Assembly: GCA_013368375.1 (NCBI GenBank)
Contig: JAACJP010000015.1
Span: forward strand, 806,001 to 870,000
Direction of reading: 5' to 3'
Length of the DNA stretch: 64,000 nt
Origin: Tricholomella constricta
Lineage: Eukaryota; Basidiomycota; Agaricomycetes; Agaricales; Lyophyllaceae
Of the stretch, positions 40,804 through 52,614 are shown piece by piece. Position 1 is the first letter of the stretch; every line of letters starts with the position of its first letter. The position numbers and the translations under genes are program-made. A model generated the notes under the pieces. The model saw nothing but the letters and a program-made list of their open reading frames with translations. It was not told where the DNA came from and did not search any database.

Positions 40804-43800
40804 CTAAATTACAGACATGGCTACGGAGGAGTCGGCCAGCTGCCGAAAATTAGTATAATATGCAACAAGGAATCGCGCTGGGTTGGGTATCTGGGAGTGG
40901 GAGACGATAGGGAGCGTTAGCCATTTATTGAAGGCTGCTGGGGCAGACCAATCCTCGATTTCGACTTGTAAGTGCTTTGCGATTGTGACGAGAGTCTGAT
41001 TACTCGTGGGTGGTGTTTCTAGTAGATAAATGAGTGTGATCACCGTCGGTATCATACTAGGGAAAGGCCCTTCGTGGGGACACCTGTCCGTGTGGAGGGG
41101 GCGGCCGGGTTCATGAGACGCATGACCAAAGACGGAGCGGAAGGGGATCCAGCAAGAGTAACACATGGGCCATATAACCGACTTTTGGAAATTATTTTTC
41201 TGGATGATGAGGCTCCATATGTGGTGGAACGAATGGCGGGTATGTTTATGAGGGGCTGGGTCACGTGATCCATGAACCCAACAGTCAGGACAACCGACCA
41301 GGAGCATCTGATCGATGGCTTCCTTCAAAATTCGTAGCTGAGCTTCGCCAGCGAGGAACTCGTTTTCGACCCTTTGTCCGTTTGCGATCACAGGCGACTG
41401 AATGGGTGTTTTAGCCGATTGTTGAGGAGCCGATGGCTTTGCAGGGATCTTGGGTTCGGACGATGATACTGTTGATGAAATAGATTGAAAAGTGGAAGTT
41501 TCCGGAATAAGAAGCGACGTCTGTGTGTTCTGGAGCTTCTGTGAGGCCAAGCTGGACGAAACAACGCAAGATCAGAGAGCTTACGTCAAGTGCAGCAGCA
41601 CTGCAATTATCGCAAAGCGGTGTGGGTGCTATTGAGGCACAAGAGTGTGCGATGCCGTCTACACATGCGAACTCCAAAAGCCGGCAAGCTCGCGTGATGA
41701 GGAACCTGCGCATTCCCATGACCCCGGTATTGTCGCCGTCGAGTACATGTCCGAATTCGTCGCGTTCGAGGGAAGGTTCTCGAGACCAAAAGACGTAAGA
41801 GAACGCAAGACGTCCATCACGTCCCGCGCGCCCGACCTCCTGCACAAAATTCATCAAGTTCCGCACTTGATGGTGGATGACACAGCGGACTTTGTCAAAG
41901 TCGATGCCTTGTCCGAAACACATGGTCGCTACCATCCAGCGATCCTTCGCGTTTTTTCCCTCACGCCAAACCTGCATCCGCTCTTGTTTTGTCTTGGCAT
42001 TCTCCATCGGGTCGACCACGACCTTGCTGATGTAGTACGGGATATCGAGCATCTGGCTGACTTGGATGACATCAGCCACGGTGGTGCAATAAATGAGCCC
42101 ACGCTCGTCGTCGTGCATGAATGGAATGACGGTTTGCATGACTGCGCGGATACGCTCGACGATATCGCCGCGGTCCTTGACATGCTCCACTGAGTATTTA
42201 ACGTTGACATGGTTCGGAGGCGCTCGGATTTCATGGAGCAATGAGCGTGGAATCTTCATTCTAGCACAGAGAGTATCGACGGAGGAAGGAAAAATGGTGG
42301 CGGAAAGAAAAGTGATCGGCTTCTGTAAGCTTGTGAGAATTTCGAACAGCTTGAAGCAGTCGCGGAAGTCCGACGTGTAGATATGATGTGCCTCGTCAAT
42401 GAAAATTCGTTCGAGGCGGTCATGGATGGCGTTCGCCCAGCAGCGAAACTTTTCCGTGGCTGCAAGATGAGCGGCAACGAGGATGAGACGGTCGTTCGCA
42501 GAATCCACGCTGGGATAGATACCGCCACTGATGGTAGTCGAAGCCAGACGCCTCGCCAGATCTTCCACAAGGGCAGTGAGCGGAGCGACGACGACGAAGA
42601 GCTTCTCTGGGAGAAGCTGAGCGACGCCAAAAAAAGCCAGGCTCTTTCCGCTCCCGGTAGGGAGAATGGCGAGAACATGTTTGCGCGTCAGGCAGCTTTG
42701 AACGAGCTCGGCCTGCTCTGGACAAGTGAATTTTGGCGGCAGGTCATGAGGTAAAAGGGGCGCGAGCCTGGAAAGTAACTGGGGATGAACTGTTATTACC
42801 GAGCTGTTTGGCGTTGTCTGGAGAGGAACCCCGAGCGATTGTATGACTCGAGAGATCAAAGCTGAACCGAAGGCCTCCGCATGATCGTCCAATCTTTCCG
42901 AAAATCTATTGCCCATCTCAAGGACGGCCGCTTCGAGGGTAGCAGAGAGCTTCTTGGACAACGGCGATACGAGCCGATCGAATACGACAGATAGGTCCTC
43001 TCCGGGATGATCCTTGGTTTAATCGCAGTTGGTGAGCGAATGTGACCCCACGAGCGAGTGAGAAAAACTTACTGTGTCGTTTTGCATGTATATTTTTGCC
43101 AGGGATGGGTGAATCTGTCCTATGCAGGCGTGCCACCGCATGCAAACCCGCTGATCCGATGCGATGGCCGTGTGTGAGAACTGTGGAAGCGCGTCGTTCA
43201 TTTGCAACGCATAATGGTCACTGGCGGTTTGTTCGTTGTGGCCAAACGTGGCGTGGATGTCCTTGAGCTCATGATCTTCGTCATCAGGAAGGCCAAAGTC
43301 GATGTGCGCAATGTTGACCATGATAGTACACATTACTTGTCGCCAATCCCGAAGGCCCATTGCAAGGCCAAAGGTCTGAAAGGTAAAAGCGTTCAGGGAT
43401 TTGCTAAAGTCTTGCCCTTCCATCACCCTTCCACTACGAACAAAAACGTAGGAAAGGTAATTCTCTGCAGCTGCCTTGTCGAAGCCACACCACGGTGCCA
43501 GATGAGCAGCTGCAGGGTAGGCGACACCCAATATTAGGAGAAGCAGGCGAGAGACAGCAAAAGATGGCGAATGAGCTGTGAGACGCCCTCCGCCGTGGAT
43601 ATTGCGATTCTTGTCATACCGCGGGACGAATGTAACCTGGTTGCTGATTATAAACATACTGCGCTCGCCCTCTCGGTTGTTCGCGAACTTCATATCTTCG
43701 CACTCCGTTCCGCGAACACCACCGCCCCACGTGATTGATATCATGCAAAACAATAGGGACGTGATCTCGTCCAGTATACTGAACCATCCCCACAGGGCGG

Positions 43801-46309
43801 CTAAGTAAAAGGATAAGCAGTCGATCTTATGAAATCGTTGATAGTTGTACCTGAATTACTCTTCACATGGCCTTGTATGTATTCGAACATATGTTTGTCC
43901 TGGCACAAATGGTCGAGCAATCGCGACTGGAATTTTTGCAGCCCGTTCTCCGGCTCCTCGAAGATGGAGTACTTGAGGGCGTTTTCGAGGGGGCGATCTC
44001 GGAACCATTGGCTAGCACGTTTGTGATCGGGATCTAGGCGTTTATCTATGTGCGCGAGGATATCGTCATAGGAACATTGACGGAAGAGGCGCGATATCAA
44101 GACTTTCAGGTCATCGAGCGAAGTGGGGATACTTTCATAAAAGCTTTTCAATTGGAGGGAGAAGCCGTCAATGCTGAGGACAGTCTTTTCCGAATTCCAG
44201 TTAAAGCGGGCGAAACCGGCGTGTTTTTTTGCGAGGGCGGAGAATAGCTTCATATACTGCCGGAGGACTGTGAAGGTCGTCTGGCCACCGTCGTGGATGA
44301 ACGGAGCGATGTATTTTTGGTAGCAGCTATGACAAGAAGAGTCAGGTGTGCTCAGATCGTCAGAATAGAAGACGCACAAATGGCCTTTGTTTTCGTTTGA
44401 GGGTTTCAAGCAGAGAATCTCCCAGCATGCGGTGGCGCGGAAACCCCATTGAGCGCGGGCGATGTTGTGTGGAAACTGCGTGACCGAGGCGTACGTTCCA
44501 TGGTCATCTACAAGATGGTACGCGATGAGGAACGGGCTGAAAGGGTCGCGGGTCTCGCACTCCTCAAATTCCTTGCTACACAAGGAGAGGATGGACCAAA
44601 CACAGTCGTGGAAGCACGGGATGACGTCGGCAGATGAGTGATCAGGAGCTTCCAGCATATCCTGTAGGGTTACAAGATGATTTACGGTCGTCGGGTGCAG
44701 AGAGACTGTAAATTTCTCCATAGGGGATATGATGTGGCGAAGAAGGAAAACAAGAAAATAGGCAATAAAGTCTGCGTTCTTGTCCACCGTGCTGCGTTCC
44801 TGAGGCTGGCTGAATGGAATCTGGTGCAGCTCCTCGCTGAGCGAAAAAGGTTGAAGACTGAGCGATGAAGCAAAAGAACTCAAGAGAAGAGCTTACGAGG
44901 GGTTAGCCGATCTGATATATCTGCGCGTGAGGACGCCGAGGTCTGATATCTGTTTCATGATTTGGTGGTAGTACTCTCTCGCAATGTTAGTCATTGAGTG
45001 AAAGTGAGGCTCCGTCTTTTCGTTGCCGGGAAACGCAGTCGCGCGGAGGATGCGGAGGTTGACGCCATCAAGGAGCCTATCCCAATCTGTGCGAGCAAAG
45101 ATGATATTCCTACGTTGCCCACTCTGAGCGGCCTGATACGACTCTGGCTCTTTTCCGATGCCGATTGACTTGCTGAGGGCGAGAACAGCCGTGACTTCGA
45201 CAGATTTTGGTAAAGGATCGTGCGTGACTTCAACGAAGTGACGCTCGGTCAAATGTTTACTCAGGGCGTAGGCGAGAACGCAAACGAAGGGGCGCTTTCT
45301 GGGGCCATAATCTGGGTGGACTGCTGCCGCATGTCTTCTCACTTTGTCCTGGCTACCGAAAACCATCGCGGCGTTGGGGCAGTCAACCACGGCGCATTTG
45401 AATCCGGTGATCGTGCGGAGACCCTCGATTGGAGGAGTGGGGCCGGGTAATATCGGATGAGGATGGTGGGCGTTGAGCTTCTGGAGTTGCTCTTCGAGAT
45501 CTGCTTTGGGAGGTATTTTGCGGGATGCGGGCAAAGAACGGTTTTTGCCCTGGGTGTGCTTCATCGCGTGAGCATGGATATGAGCCATCGGGACGATAGA
45601 TCGGCAGACAAGGCAGATAATTCGGTTGTATACCGGGTCGACGCATATTTCTTTGTCCAGCAGATACTTGCGGGCGTGTGCGACTTCATCCTGCGGTACG
45701 TCCACGACCATGGGAACTTCTGTTGGCTCAGAGTCCTCTTCGCCATCGTCAGAGCCTTGACCACTGTCCGAGTCGGATTCTGGTGGAGATTCGTTCGTCT
45801 CATCAACGTCTGTGTAATCCGACATCTGGACATCATGATGAGGCACATTGGCATTCACCGAGACGTCTAACATATCAGAGAGAGCATATGAGGAGGCCTC
45901 GGGAGCGGTCAAACTCTCAGTCTCCAGAGGTGTGTCGTCAAAGTTTCTAGTGTCAGCCGGTGGGTGTTCGGGGAGTCGACACATCGAATGCACCAAGTAG
46001 TATGAAAATCGCGAGTGTCGAGGCTCTCCGCATGGACATGGTATCAAATGGGTGAGTGGATCTCGGATGACCGTAACTTGGTCGCCTTTGGATGCGAAAT
46101 TAGTAAAGGTTGTATCGAGCCAATGCAACAAACCATTGAATTTAAACACGCTTGATTTTGAATGGTAGGTTCGCTTGTGCAAGATGAGAAGACGCTTCAG
46201 GTACAGAGGCCGTGGGCAGCCTTCTACAGTGCAACTGACTCTGATTCATGTGCGCGGTTTAATGGAATATCGGTTGAGCAAGAAAACATATTGCGTACGA
46301 GGTAGGCAT
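40804..46309 (-). CDS. C2H2 / tyrosine-recombinase-like / RecQ helicase fusion, telomere-linked helicase type (about 1,750 aa)
   Basis: Six exons join in phase: 46309-46299, 46240-44897, 44857-43851, 43800-43073, 43012-41585 and 41538-40804. Introns are 40-60 nt. Residues 7-30 form a C2H2 finger (C-x4-C-x12-H-x4-H); further zinc sites lie near 213 (CLVC) and 286-312. An acidic stretch is at about 160-178. Residues 800-990 resemble the tyrosine recombinase core: R817 in GGGVRGTE, R938-x-x-R941 at the usual HxxR place, H975 in FGHNE, and Y984 exactly nine residues later. The RecQ-type helicase spans about 1120-1450: Walker A LPTGSGKS (1147-1154), DEAH (1236-1239), SAT (1267-1269) and QEVGRAGRDG (1421-1430). 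The C-terminus has paired cysteines (CPDC, CYSC) as in fungal subtelomeric RecQ-like proteins. No stop or frameshift is seen. Helicase identity is firm; recombinase activity is inference. Confidence 0.85.
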
Positions 46310-47132
46310 AATCACTGTTGACGGATTTCTACCAAAGCTACGAGCAACAAAACGCAAGTTTGAAGCGGCCTGCCTTGTAGAAGAACGGGCAAACTTTATT
46401 ACAAAAGCACGAATAACCCCCGGATCTAGTAGAAGATCCGTCGATTAAGTTACCACTCGATCCAGATCCCTGATGGAGGCTACCCAAATAGAATGGCCCG
46501 CCGCCTTCGCCCGCCATGATGCAAGCGCTTAGTGGTGGTTAATAACGGCGACGTTGCGCTGGCGGCATAGTTTGAGTTTTCTAATCAATAACAGAATGCG
46601 TGGTGTGTACTGCAAGGGTGAAAAAATGCACCTTGCGAGGACTCGAACTAGCTGATTTTGACTTTGTATTTGAGTTAAACATCCCTCTTTGAGACCCTAC
46701 CCATTCAGTGCGAAAACTCTGGAGTTGGTCTTCCAGAAAAGGGAGCACGCCGAGATGCCTAAAGCGGAAGTCGTCGCGTCAGCTGTCAAGCGGGAGAATT
46801 ACAGAAGTTCGCCGAATGGAGATCTAAAATCGACTCAAGACTGGGACATTGGGCGCGTCAAGTTGCAAGGTGTGAGCGTAACCGTCCAATTTCTATCTGC
46901 ATAGCCATTCGACTTTACTCCTTGTTCAAAGGGCGTATTATGTGGTTTTATGCCGCTTGCTATATCTGCAGTAAATTCACATTTTCATTCGGCCATTTTG
47001 GGCCGAGCATCAACTTCTATTAATTAAGCTTCCAAGACGTCAAACGATAATTGTATTCACGTTGGGTAAGCCTTCGGTTCTCCCCATTGTCTTTCTCTTG
47101 AACCGACAAGTCACTAGTCCTAGTCAACAGCG
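46310..47132. other. Divergent intergenic region
   Basis: This region separates the minus-strand recombinase-helicase gene from the plus-strand gene at 47133, so it probably holds both promoters. I see no clear TATA box. A tRNA-like word on the minus strand near 46640 does not fold into a tRNA. Confidence 0.5.
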
Positions 47133-48248
47133 ATGCAGCACAACAACGCCGCGTACGTGCATGCATTTCTTTCACCTTTGCCAGCTAACAGCGTTATAGC
47201 TTGCGTCATTTAATGACCGGGCTCACCACTGAGTCACGCCACGACGTGTGCAAAATTTTTCTGGCCATGGACACCCGTTTCAAAACAGCTTCCTCTTCAA
47301 CAGGAGGCGACATTGGTCTTCTCGTCAAGGGCTGGGCAGAACACGTGCAGTACGTTCGGCGTGCTGAACCTGTTTTGGCGGCTACATGTACCCCTGCTGG
47401 TAAGTCCACGTGTTTTTGGGGATAAACTTTGACAATTGACTGGAGCTTAGCTGCCCTGGGACAGCTCCCGTTCTTTCGCAGCATCTACCTTGATGTCGAT
47501 AACCTGATCAAGGGACTGGCCAAGCGGGCCAACCTGGATGTGGACGACCTGATCGACGCATATCTACGTCGAAGCCCACATCTTGTTGATCAAGGGCCGG
47601 ACAGCCGCAAAGCCAGTAGAGCCGTGGACGCAGTCCGTGAGTATCTTAGTGATTGGATTTGCACGATACGAAACTGAACATGAGCTAGCCATTGACCGGG
47701 TGAAAGTGGCGAAGGCACTGGTTGAAGAGCTGGTGAGTGTCGCTGTTCTGTTGAAGGCAACTTGATTAACAAGTCCACAGGTGACGCAACTGAAGAAAGA
47801 AGGGTTTGAATCTACCGTCCTCATGGCGGATATGCGTTCGAGAGCGGATGAGAATCGCGGTCAGGTAGTGAGTTCGGAGGGGCTCACAGGAGTAAGGCAT
47901 TGTGTCACGCCTCCGTCAATTCCGATAGCTAATGTGCCTCCTTTAGTATTGGGAAGAGCGGGTCTGTTTCAGCGAGCAAAAGGCCGTCATGCTTGCGGCG
48001 TGTCATGCACGGTAGGAAATTTGGTCACTGGCTGCACAGTCTCATCGATCTCATCTTTCATCCACAAATTTAGGCTTCGTATGATACATGCGTATACCGA
48101 TGTACAGCGCAACGCGGAAGTTGCCGAGGGCATGACGCGCTCTGTCCCCGCCTTACCGAGTGACAGCCACAAGGCCGAGCAAGGCGACGCCAAGGATCGT
48201 CATTGGACAGCCTTTGCTACCGCGTCCGGCGACACCCCTGAAGTGTAG
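47133..48248 (+). CDS. Seven-exon gene of unknown function (257 aa)
   Basis: Exons 47133-47152, 47200-47399, 47451-47636, 47689-47732, 47781-47864, 47947-48011 and 48074-48248 join in phase to give MQHNNAALRHLMTGLTTESR onward, ending SGDTPEV. Introns are 47-82 nt. The middle part has two related segments (YLDVDNLIKGLAKRANL and LDVDDLIDAYLRR). The C-terminal part is hydrophilic (SHKAEQGDAKDRHW). No signal peptide, membrane segment or known motif is visible. Seven exons that all keep phase make a functional gene likely. It may belong with the next two unknown genes, which share its size class, orientation and intron style. Confidence 0.65.
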
Positions 48249-49456
48249 GCTTGCTTGGGCAATCCGTGCGTCTGTAGGTCAAAGTAGCACGTTTCATGGA
48301 CTACGAGTGCCATACTTAGGGTTTAGGGTTTTGTCAGGCAAAAAAACTGAAATGACTGGGGTTCATATACGCAGTGAAAAGTCCGTCGAGTTAAGTCAAG
48401 CACAAACGAGGCAAAAAGGTGCAATGGAGCCAAACTGAACCGTAAACAACGCGGAAATTGCATTGACGTCACCATCGACCAACCTTCCGACTCAAAATGC
48501 ACTTTGTTTTTTTGCAGCTGCCGGCAGGTCAAGTTAGCATCTCAATGTCACTTTCACTGCCTGACGCGATGCTGTACTTAGTTGATTTTCCAGCAGCCAT
48601 CCGTTTGCTTACGTGTTGCGACCCGCGATCCTTAAATACAAGTGCGCGGCCCCAATCAACTCGTCCGCGTCTCTCGCTCCTTCCCACCGTCACCCTGCTG
48701 GCCCTCCCCTTCCCCCTGACATGCCCTGCCTACTGGATATCTATGTCTGCTCAATATCGGGTTTAACTAAGGACAAGTGCTCTACATATCTGACGGCGGC
48801 AGACGTTCTGATCTAGAACCCTTAGAAGTCAAGAAGTCGAGAAGCGCAGAGCACGTAGGGGAAGCGATATCAGGTACGTTCGCAGCTCACAGGATGCAGA
48901 TAGACAAGGGAAATACCACAAATCTCTTATTTTTACTCGCATTGCTGACAGCCCTGGTCTTCAGCTGACTGAAGAAGGCAGGCCGGACTGGGTGGGTTGT
49001 GAGGACATAGGCTCGGAGCAGGGCATGAACACGAAGCTTCGATTGAGAGCGATCAGTAGACCGTGACGCGTCGGCGCACGCGCATATACTCACTTAAACT
49101 TGTTATATTTAGCAGAAATTAAAATTTTATTGAACACAACCTAATGTCAGAAATATGAATCTGAAGATATCGAAGCTATGTTAGGCGGCTCGATGCTGCT
49201 CCTACCTGCTCGATAAAATTCCGAGATTTCGAGTGCGAGGAAGTGACATCGAGCCGATTCTGGCAGACGGGTTTGCGCTCGTTTGGCCTCAATCCGACTC
49301 AATCGACTTTTCACTGGGGTTCATAAGGGGGCTCACAACTTCTGGGGGTTTACAAACAGAATTATCCATGCTATCGAAAGCGCGACAGTCGCCATAATCG
49401 TCGAAATTTACCCTTTTTCGGTGATCTGCGCGGCCGGCCTTCAGCGCTAGTTTTTT
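48249..49456. other. Intergenic region with a telomere-like motif
   Basis: No gene is supported. TTAGGGTTTAGGG occurs at 48316-48328, just after the stop codon of the upstream gene. A weak frame near 48500-48766 looks accidental. Confidence 0.5.
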
Positions 49457-49464
49457 TATATAAG
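49457..49464 (+). promoter_or_regulatory. TATA box
   Basis: TATATAAG follows a run of T and lies about 80 bp before the ATG at 49543, the first ATG downstream. The spacing suits a basidiomycete promoter for the gene at 49543. Confidence 0.55.
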
Positions 49465-49542
49465 GGACCTTGCTGCCCCACCCCAACATCGTCGCCATCA
49501 TCTCAAAGCGTCGCAAGTATTTGAATCATATCCAACGAGCTG

Positions 49543-50104
49543 ATGCCTACTTTTGTCCCCCAGTCAATGGAAAAACACGAGATGACCCGCGACTTCTTTC
49601 TACAATTGGACGGTATCATGCGCGTGGCGTCGAGCTACACCGATGGAGACACCCTGCTAGCAATCTGCAGGTGGGTAGAGGAGGCAGAAGTGGGCTTGAG
49701 TCGCAGTGAGTCGCTTGATTTCACCCACGCGCTCAGCATGAATTGATTGCTTGGTAGACACAGCGTTGGATAGCATCTACGCCGTAGCTGACGGCCTTAT
49801 CTCCGAGCTTTCCGACAAGGCCGGCACCGATGGCGACACCCTACTCCACCAGTATCTTACCCTGTGGGGTCTTACCAGCCCGAGCGCATCTAGTGATGGC
49901 TGTGATCACGAACCTCGCCCGGCAGCCCTCGAGCAGGCGACAACCGAAGAAGGCGCGACGTCCACGGCTGAGTCCAGCATTGGACCATCGTCCGACGACA
50001 ATACCGCCGCTGACTCCGAAACCAGCGACACATCCTCGGAGTCCTACTTATGGGCCGCGTACGAAGACATCACGGCGGAAGATTTGCTAGGACTTGATCA
50101 CTAA
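49543..50104 (+). CDS. Two-exon gene of unknown function (169 aa)
   Basis: Exon 1 (49543-49705) and exon 2 (49758-50104) join in phase across a 52-nt intron (GTGAGT..GGTAG). The product starts MPTFVPQSMEKHEMTRDFFL and has a helical N-terminal part. A duplicated short motif (YTDGDTLLAI and GTDGDTLLHQYL) follows. The C-terminal tail is Ser/Thr/Asp/Glu-rich (SSDDNTAADSETSDTSSES) and ends LLGLDH. The acidic tail ending in bulky residues resembles an activation domain, but this is only a compositional remark. No known family. A TATA box lies upstream. Confidence 0.6.
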
Positions 50105-50397
50105 TTTTAAATACTTTTCGTTTGCACATGCAGCCGTTGTATGCAGTCAGGACTGTTAAATTGTTATCGCATATGTAGCCATGTTCTGTCATTGTGTTCC
50201 TAAACGCGCCCCTCACATTTGGTACCTCACTCTGAACGAGGTCTTTACAATGCAAGGTCCCCCTATGTAAGTTACATAGCGTCTAAAAGATAATGATAAT
50301 GCAAGAACACCTGAACACCTGCGAGTGGCATGTTGGTCACATGACCATAACATGCCACAACAACACGTTACCTCATCTGTCGCGCGCAAGGTGGCGC

Positions 50398-51986
50398 ATG
50401 ATGCAGCCATCCATCATGCTCCCCGAGCACGCAGATTTGTTACGCTGCCTCGGGGATGCCTTATCTGCGGTTGGGTCTGTCGATGCTCTGGAAGAACCGG
50501 TCAGCCCCTACACACGAGCTCAATATGCTCGGATGCTCGCCGAGGCAAACCAGTACTCTGGCCAAATTTTAGCCCAGGTTAGGATGCTGGGGACCGTGTC
50601 TGCCGAATATATTGGGGAAGATGTTCAGGATGATGGATCGGGAGACTGGGGTGCGTCAATTCCGTTGCTTTTCGCCGACCAATATCTGGAACTGGTGTTG
50701 GCACAGAGATTTTGCAAAACCCGCTAGCAGCAGACGATATTGAAGATGAACTTGAAGTTGAATCTGAGCTTGGGGCTGAACGTGTAGCGGAGCTTAACGC
50801 TGAACTTGATGCGGAACTACAAGATTTGCCGCCGGATGAGGAAAGCGACTCGAACGAAGAGGACAAGTCGGTGCGTTATCAGTGTATGCGTCGCGCATAT
50901 ATCACTGAAATTCCCCAATAGGAGGTCCGGGCGCGTGTGGAGAGGTTATGGCCGCGGTATCTGTGGCTCAAAATGCGGCCTAGTGACTTTGTGGATCTGC
51001 TCCTCCAAGAGGAGAAGCTATCTCGCAGCAAGGCCGAAGATGCAGCCCTCGCGCGGTTGCTCGTAGGGTACAGCAATCCTTCGCAGGAGGCTTTGGTGAG
51101 TCTCAAATCCGGCGCATATATTCATTGATACGTTGACTGTTTTACCAGAAACACATGTTGCAAGGTGCTATGGACAACATGGAACCATGGAATGACGTGA
51201 TAGCCCTAAGTGACGAGATCGACGCGGAAGGTGATGTTAAGAGACGGCTGTTCAAGCGGGAGGAGGTCAGTCAACGGTATCAAGCTTCCTTTGGAACGAC
51301 GCTCATGTGTACATGGGAAGTTTATGTACCAGAACAACGCAGGAACACGCCTCAGCACGCATGCGATGACTGTCATTCAAATCATAAACAACTTGAAATT
51401 CGCGCTCGACTGGAGACAGGTCTCGGCCCATTGGAAGACAACTTTTGTGACACAGATATTCGAGGTGCTCAAAGCCAACGAAATAACGGATATAACTAGG
51501 AAGTGGGGTGGCACGATGCGGAACAAGGAAATGAAGAAACTCAGGAGAACCTTTGGAAAGTGGCACCAAAAAATCGTCACTGATCGCAACCACGTACTCA
51601 AAATTTATCATATGGTTAGTTACATGCCTCGACCTTTAATTGTCATATTGACTGATGTCCGCTAGTTTGGCGCCGGCGTCCTCCTGGACACTACCTGGGC
51701 CCCGAACCCTCGATCGCGGTACTTTGGTGCAACGCTCAACCGAGTTTTCATTACTCTTCAATCCAAAATTGCGGAGGACGGGAGCGGATATGACAGCATT
51801 CAACAATACAAGAGACGGATGAAAAGGTCGTCCCGATCTATATTAAAAACCCTATTGGAGGCAGCTGACTGGAACAACGTTTGGGAATTTGTTGAAAACT
51901 TTCTCAACGACGCCGAGAACGAGGCAGACGGAGAAGGAACAGACACTGACGCGGACGAGCCAGATGGAGAAGAAGAAGAGGCATGA
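50398..51986 (+). CDS. Six-exon gene of unknown function (436 aa)
   Basis: Exons 50398-50650, 50707-50870, 50922-51095, 51149-51265, 51333-51614 and 51666-51986 keep phase throughout. The product begins MMQPSIMLPEHADLLRCLGD. It has an acidic segment of ELELE-type short repeats (ADDIEDELEVESELGAERVA) and a WPRYLWLKMRPSDFVDLLLQ block. A basic helical region with RKWGGTMRNKEMKKLRRTFG follows, and then an acidic tail (DADEPDGEEEEA). Alternation of acidic and basic helices hints at a nuclear scaffold or chromatin protein. I recognise no domain. Two ATGs lie in tandem at 50398 and 50401, and an in-frame ATG also exists at 50293; I chose 50398 because the upstream part has no clear coding character. 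Confidence 0.6.
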
Positions 51987-52614
51987 TCCGCAATCGAGCC
52001 AGATGGAGAAGCGTCAGAGGAAGGGGAACAATCCGCCGTTGTTTAGTGCCTACAACATAGCTAAATTTCATGTGAACGCGAGACGTTGACAAGGACAAAG
52101 TTTATATTCTGAGACCTCATTACATCGCCTGACCCATCATCGATGCATCATCTTTTAATGTGACTCGCCTCGCCATGCTGCCTACTTCAACATTCCCGGT
52201 GGTCAATGGAGAAAACACGAGCTATCGTCCCATTTGTATGATAAGATCCATGATCAGCAATGTGTTTTATGTAAAAAAGCGTAAAGTATTGGCTCAGTGT
52301 TATCTTATCTGATGTCTCGGTATGTCCGTACGCCGTTATCTCTTTGAACAGTTAATTCATCACACCATTGAATTGAAATCTATTGTGCCGCCCCAGAGCG
52401 CTCTGATGTGACGCGCCGCCGTTTGCGAGGGCGCTGTTCCCTGTTTAACCCTAACCCTCTCTTGGCCCCGCCTTGTGGGCGGTTGTTTTTTTTTTCATAG
52501 CATTTGCTCAAGTCAACTAAGTCAACTCACTTCCTGCTTTGCTTTGTCGCTTTTCTGCTGTGCTCAGCGCTCCACGAGACCGAAAACATTCAGTCAACTA
52601 ACGGTTCCTGGAAC
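51987..52614. other. Intergenic region with telomere-like motif
   Basis: No gene is seen. AACCCTAACCCT occurs at 52447-52458, shortly before the next gene. The motif CCGCCGTTTGCGAGGGCGC (about 52419-52437) repeats one at 40497. Confidence 0.5.

Noticed and set aside
46610..46680. tRNA-like T-loop word (GTTCGAGTCC) on the minus strand
   Set aside because: The T-stem does not pair and no acceptor, D or anticodon arms can be drawn around it.
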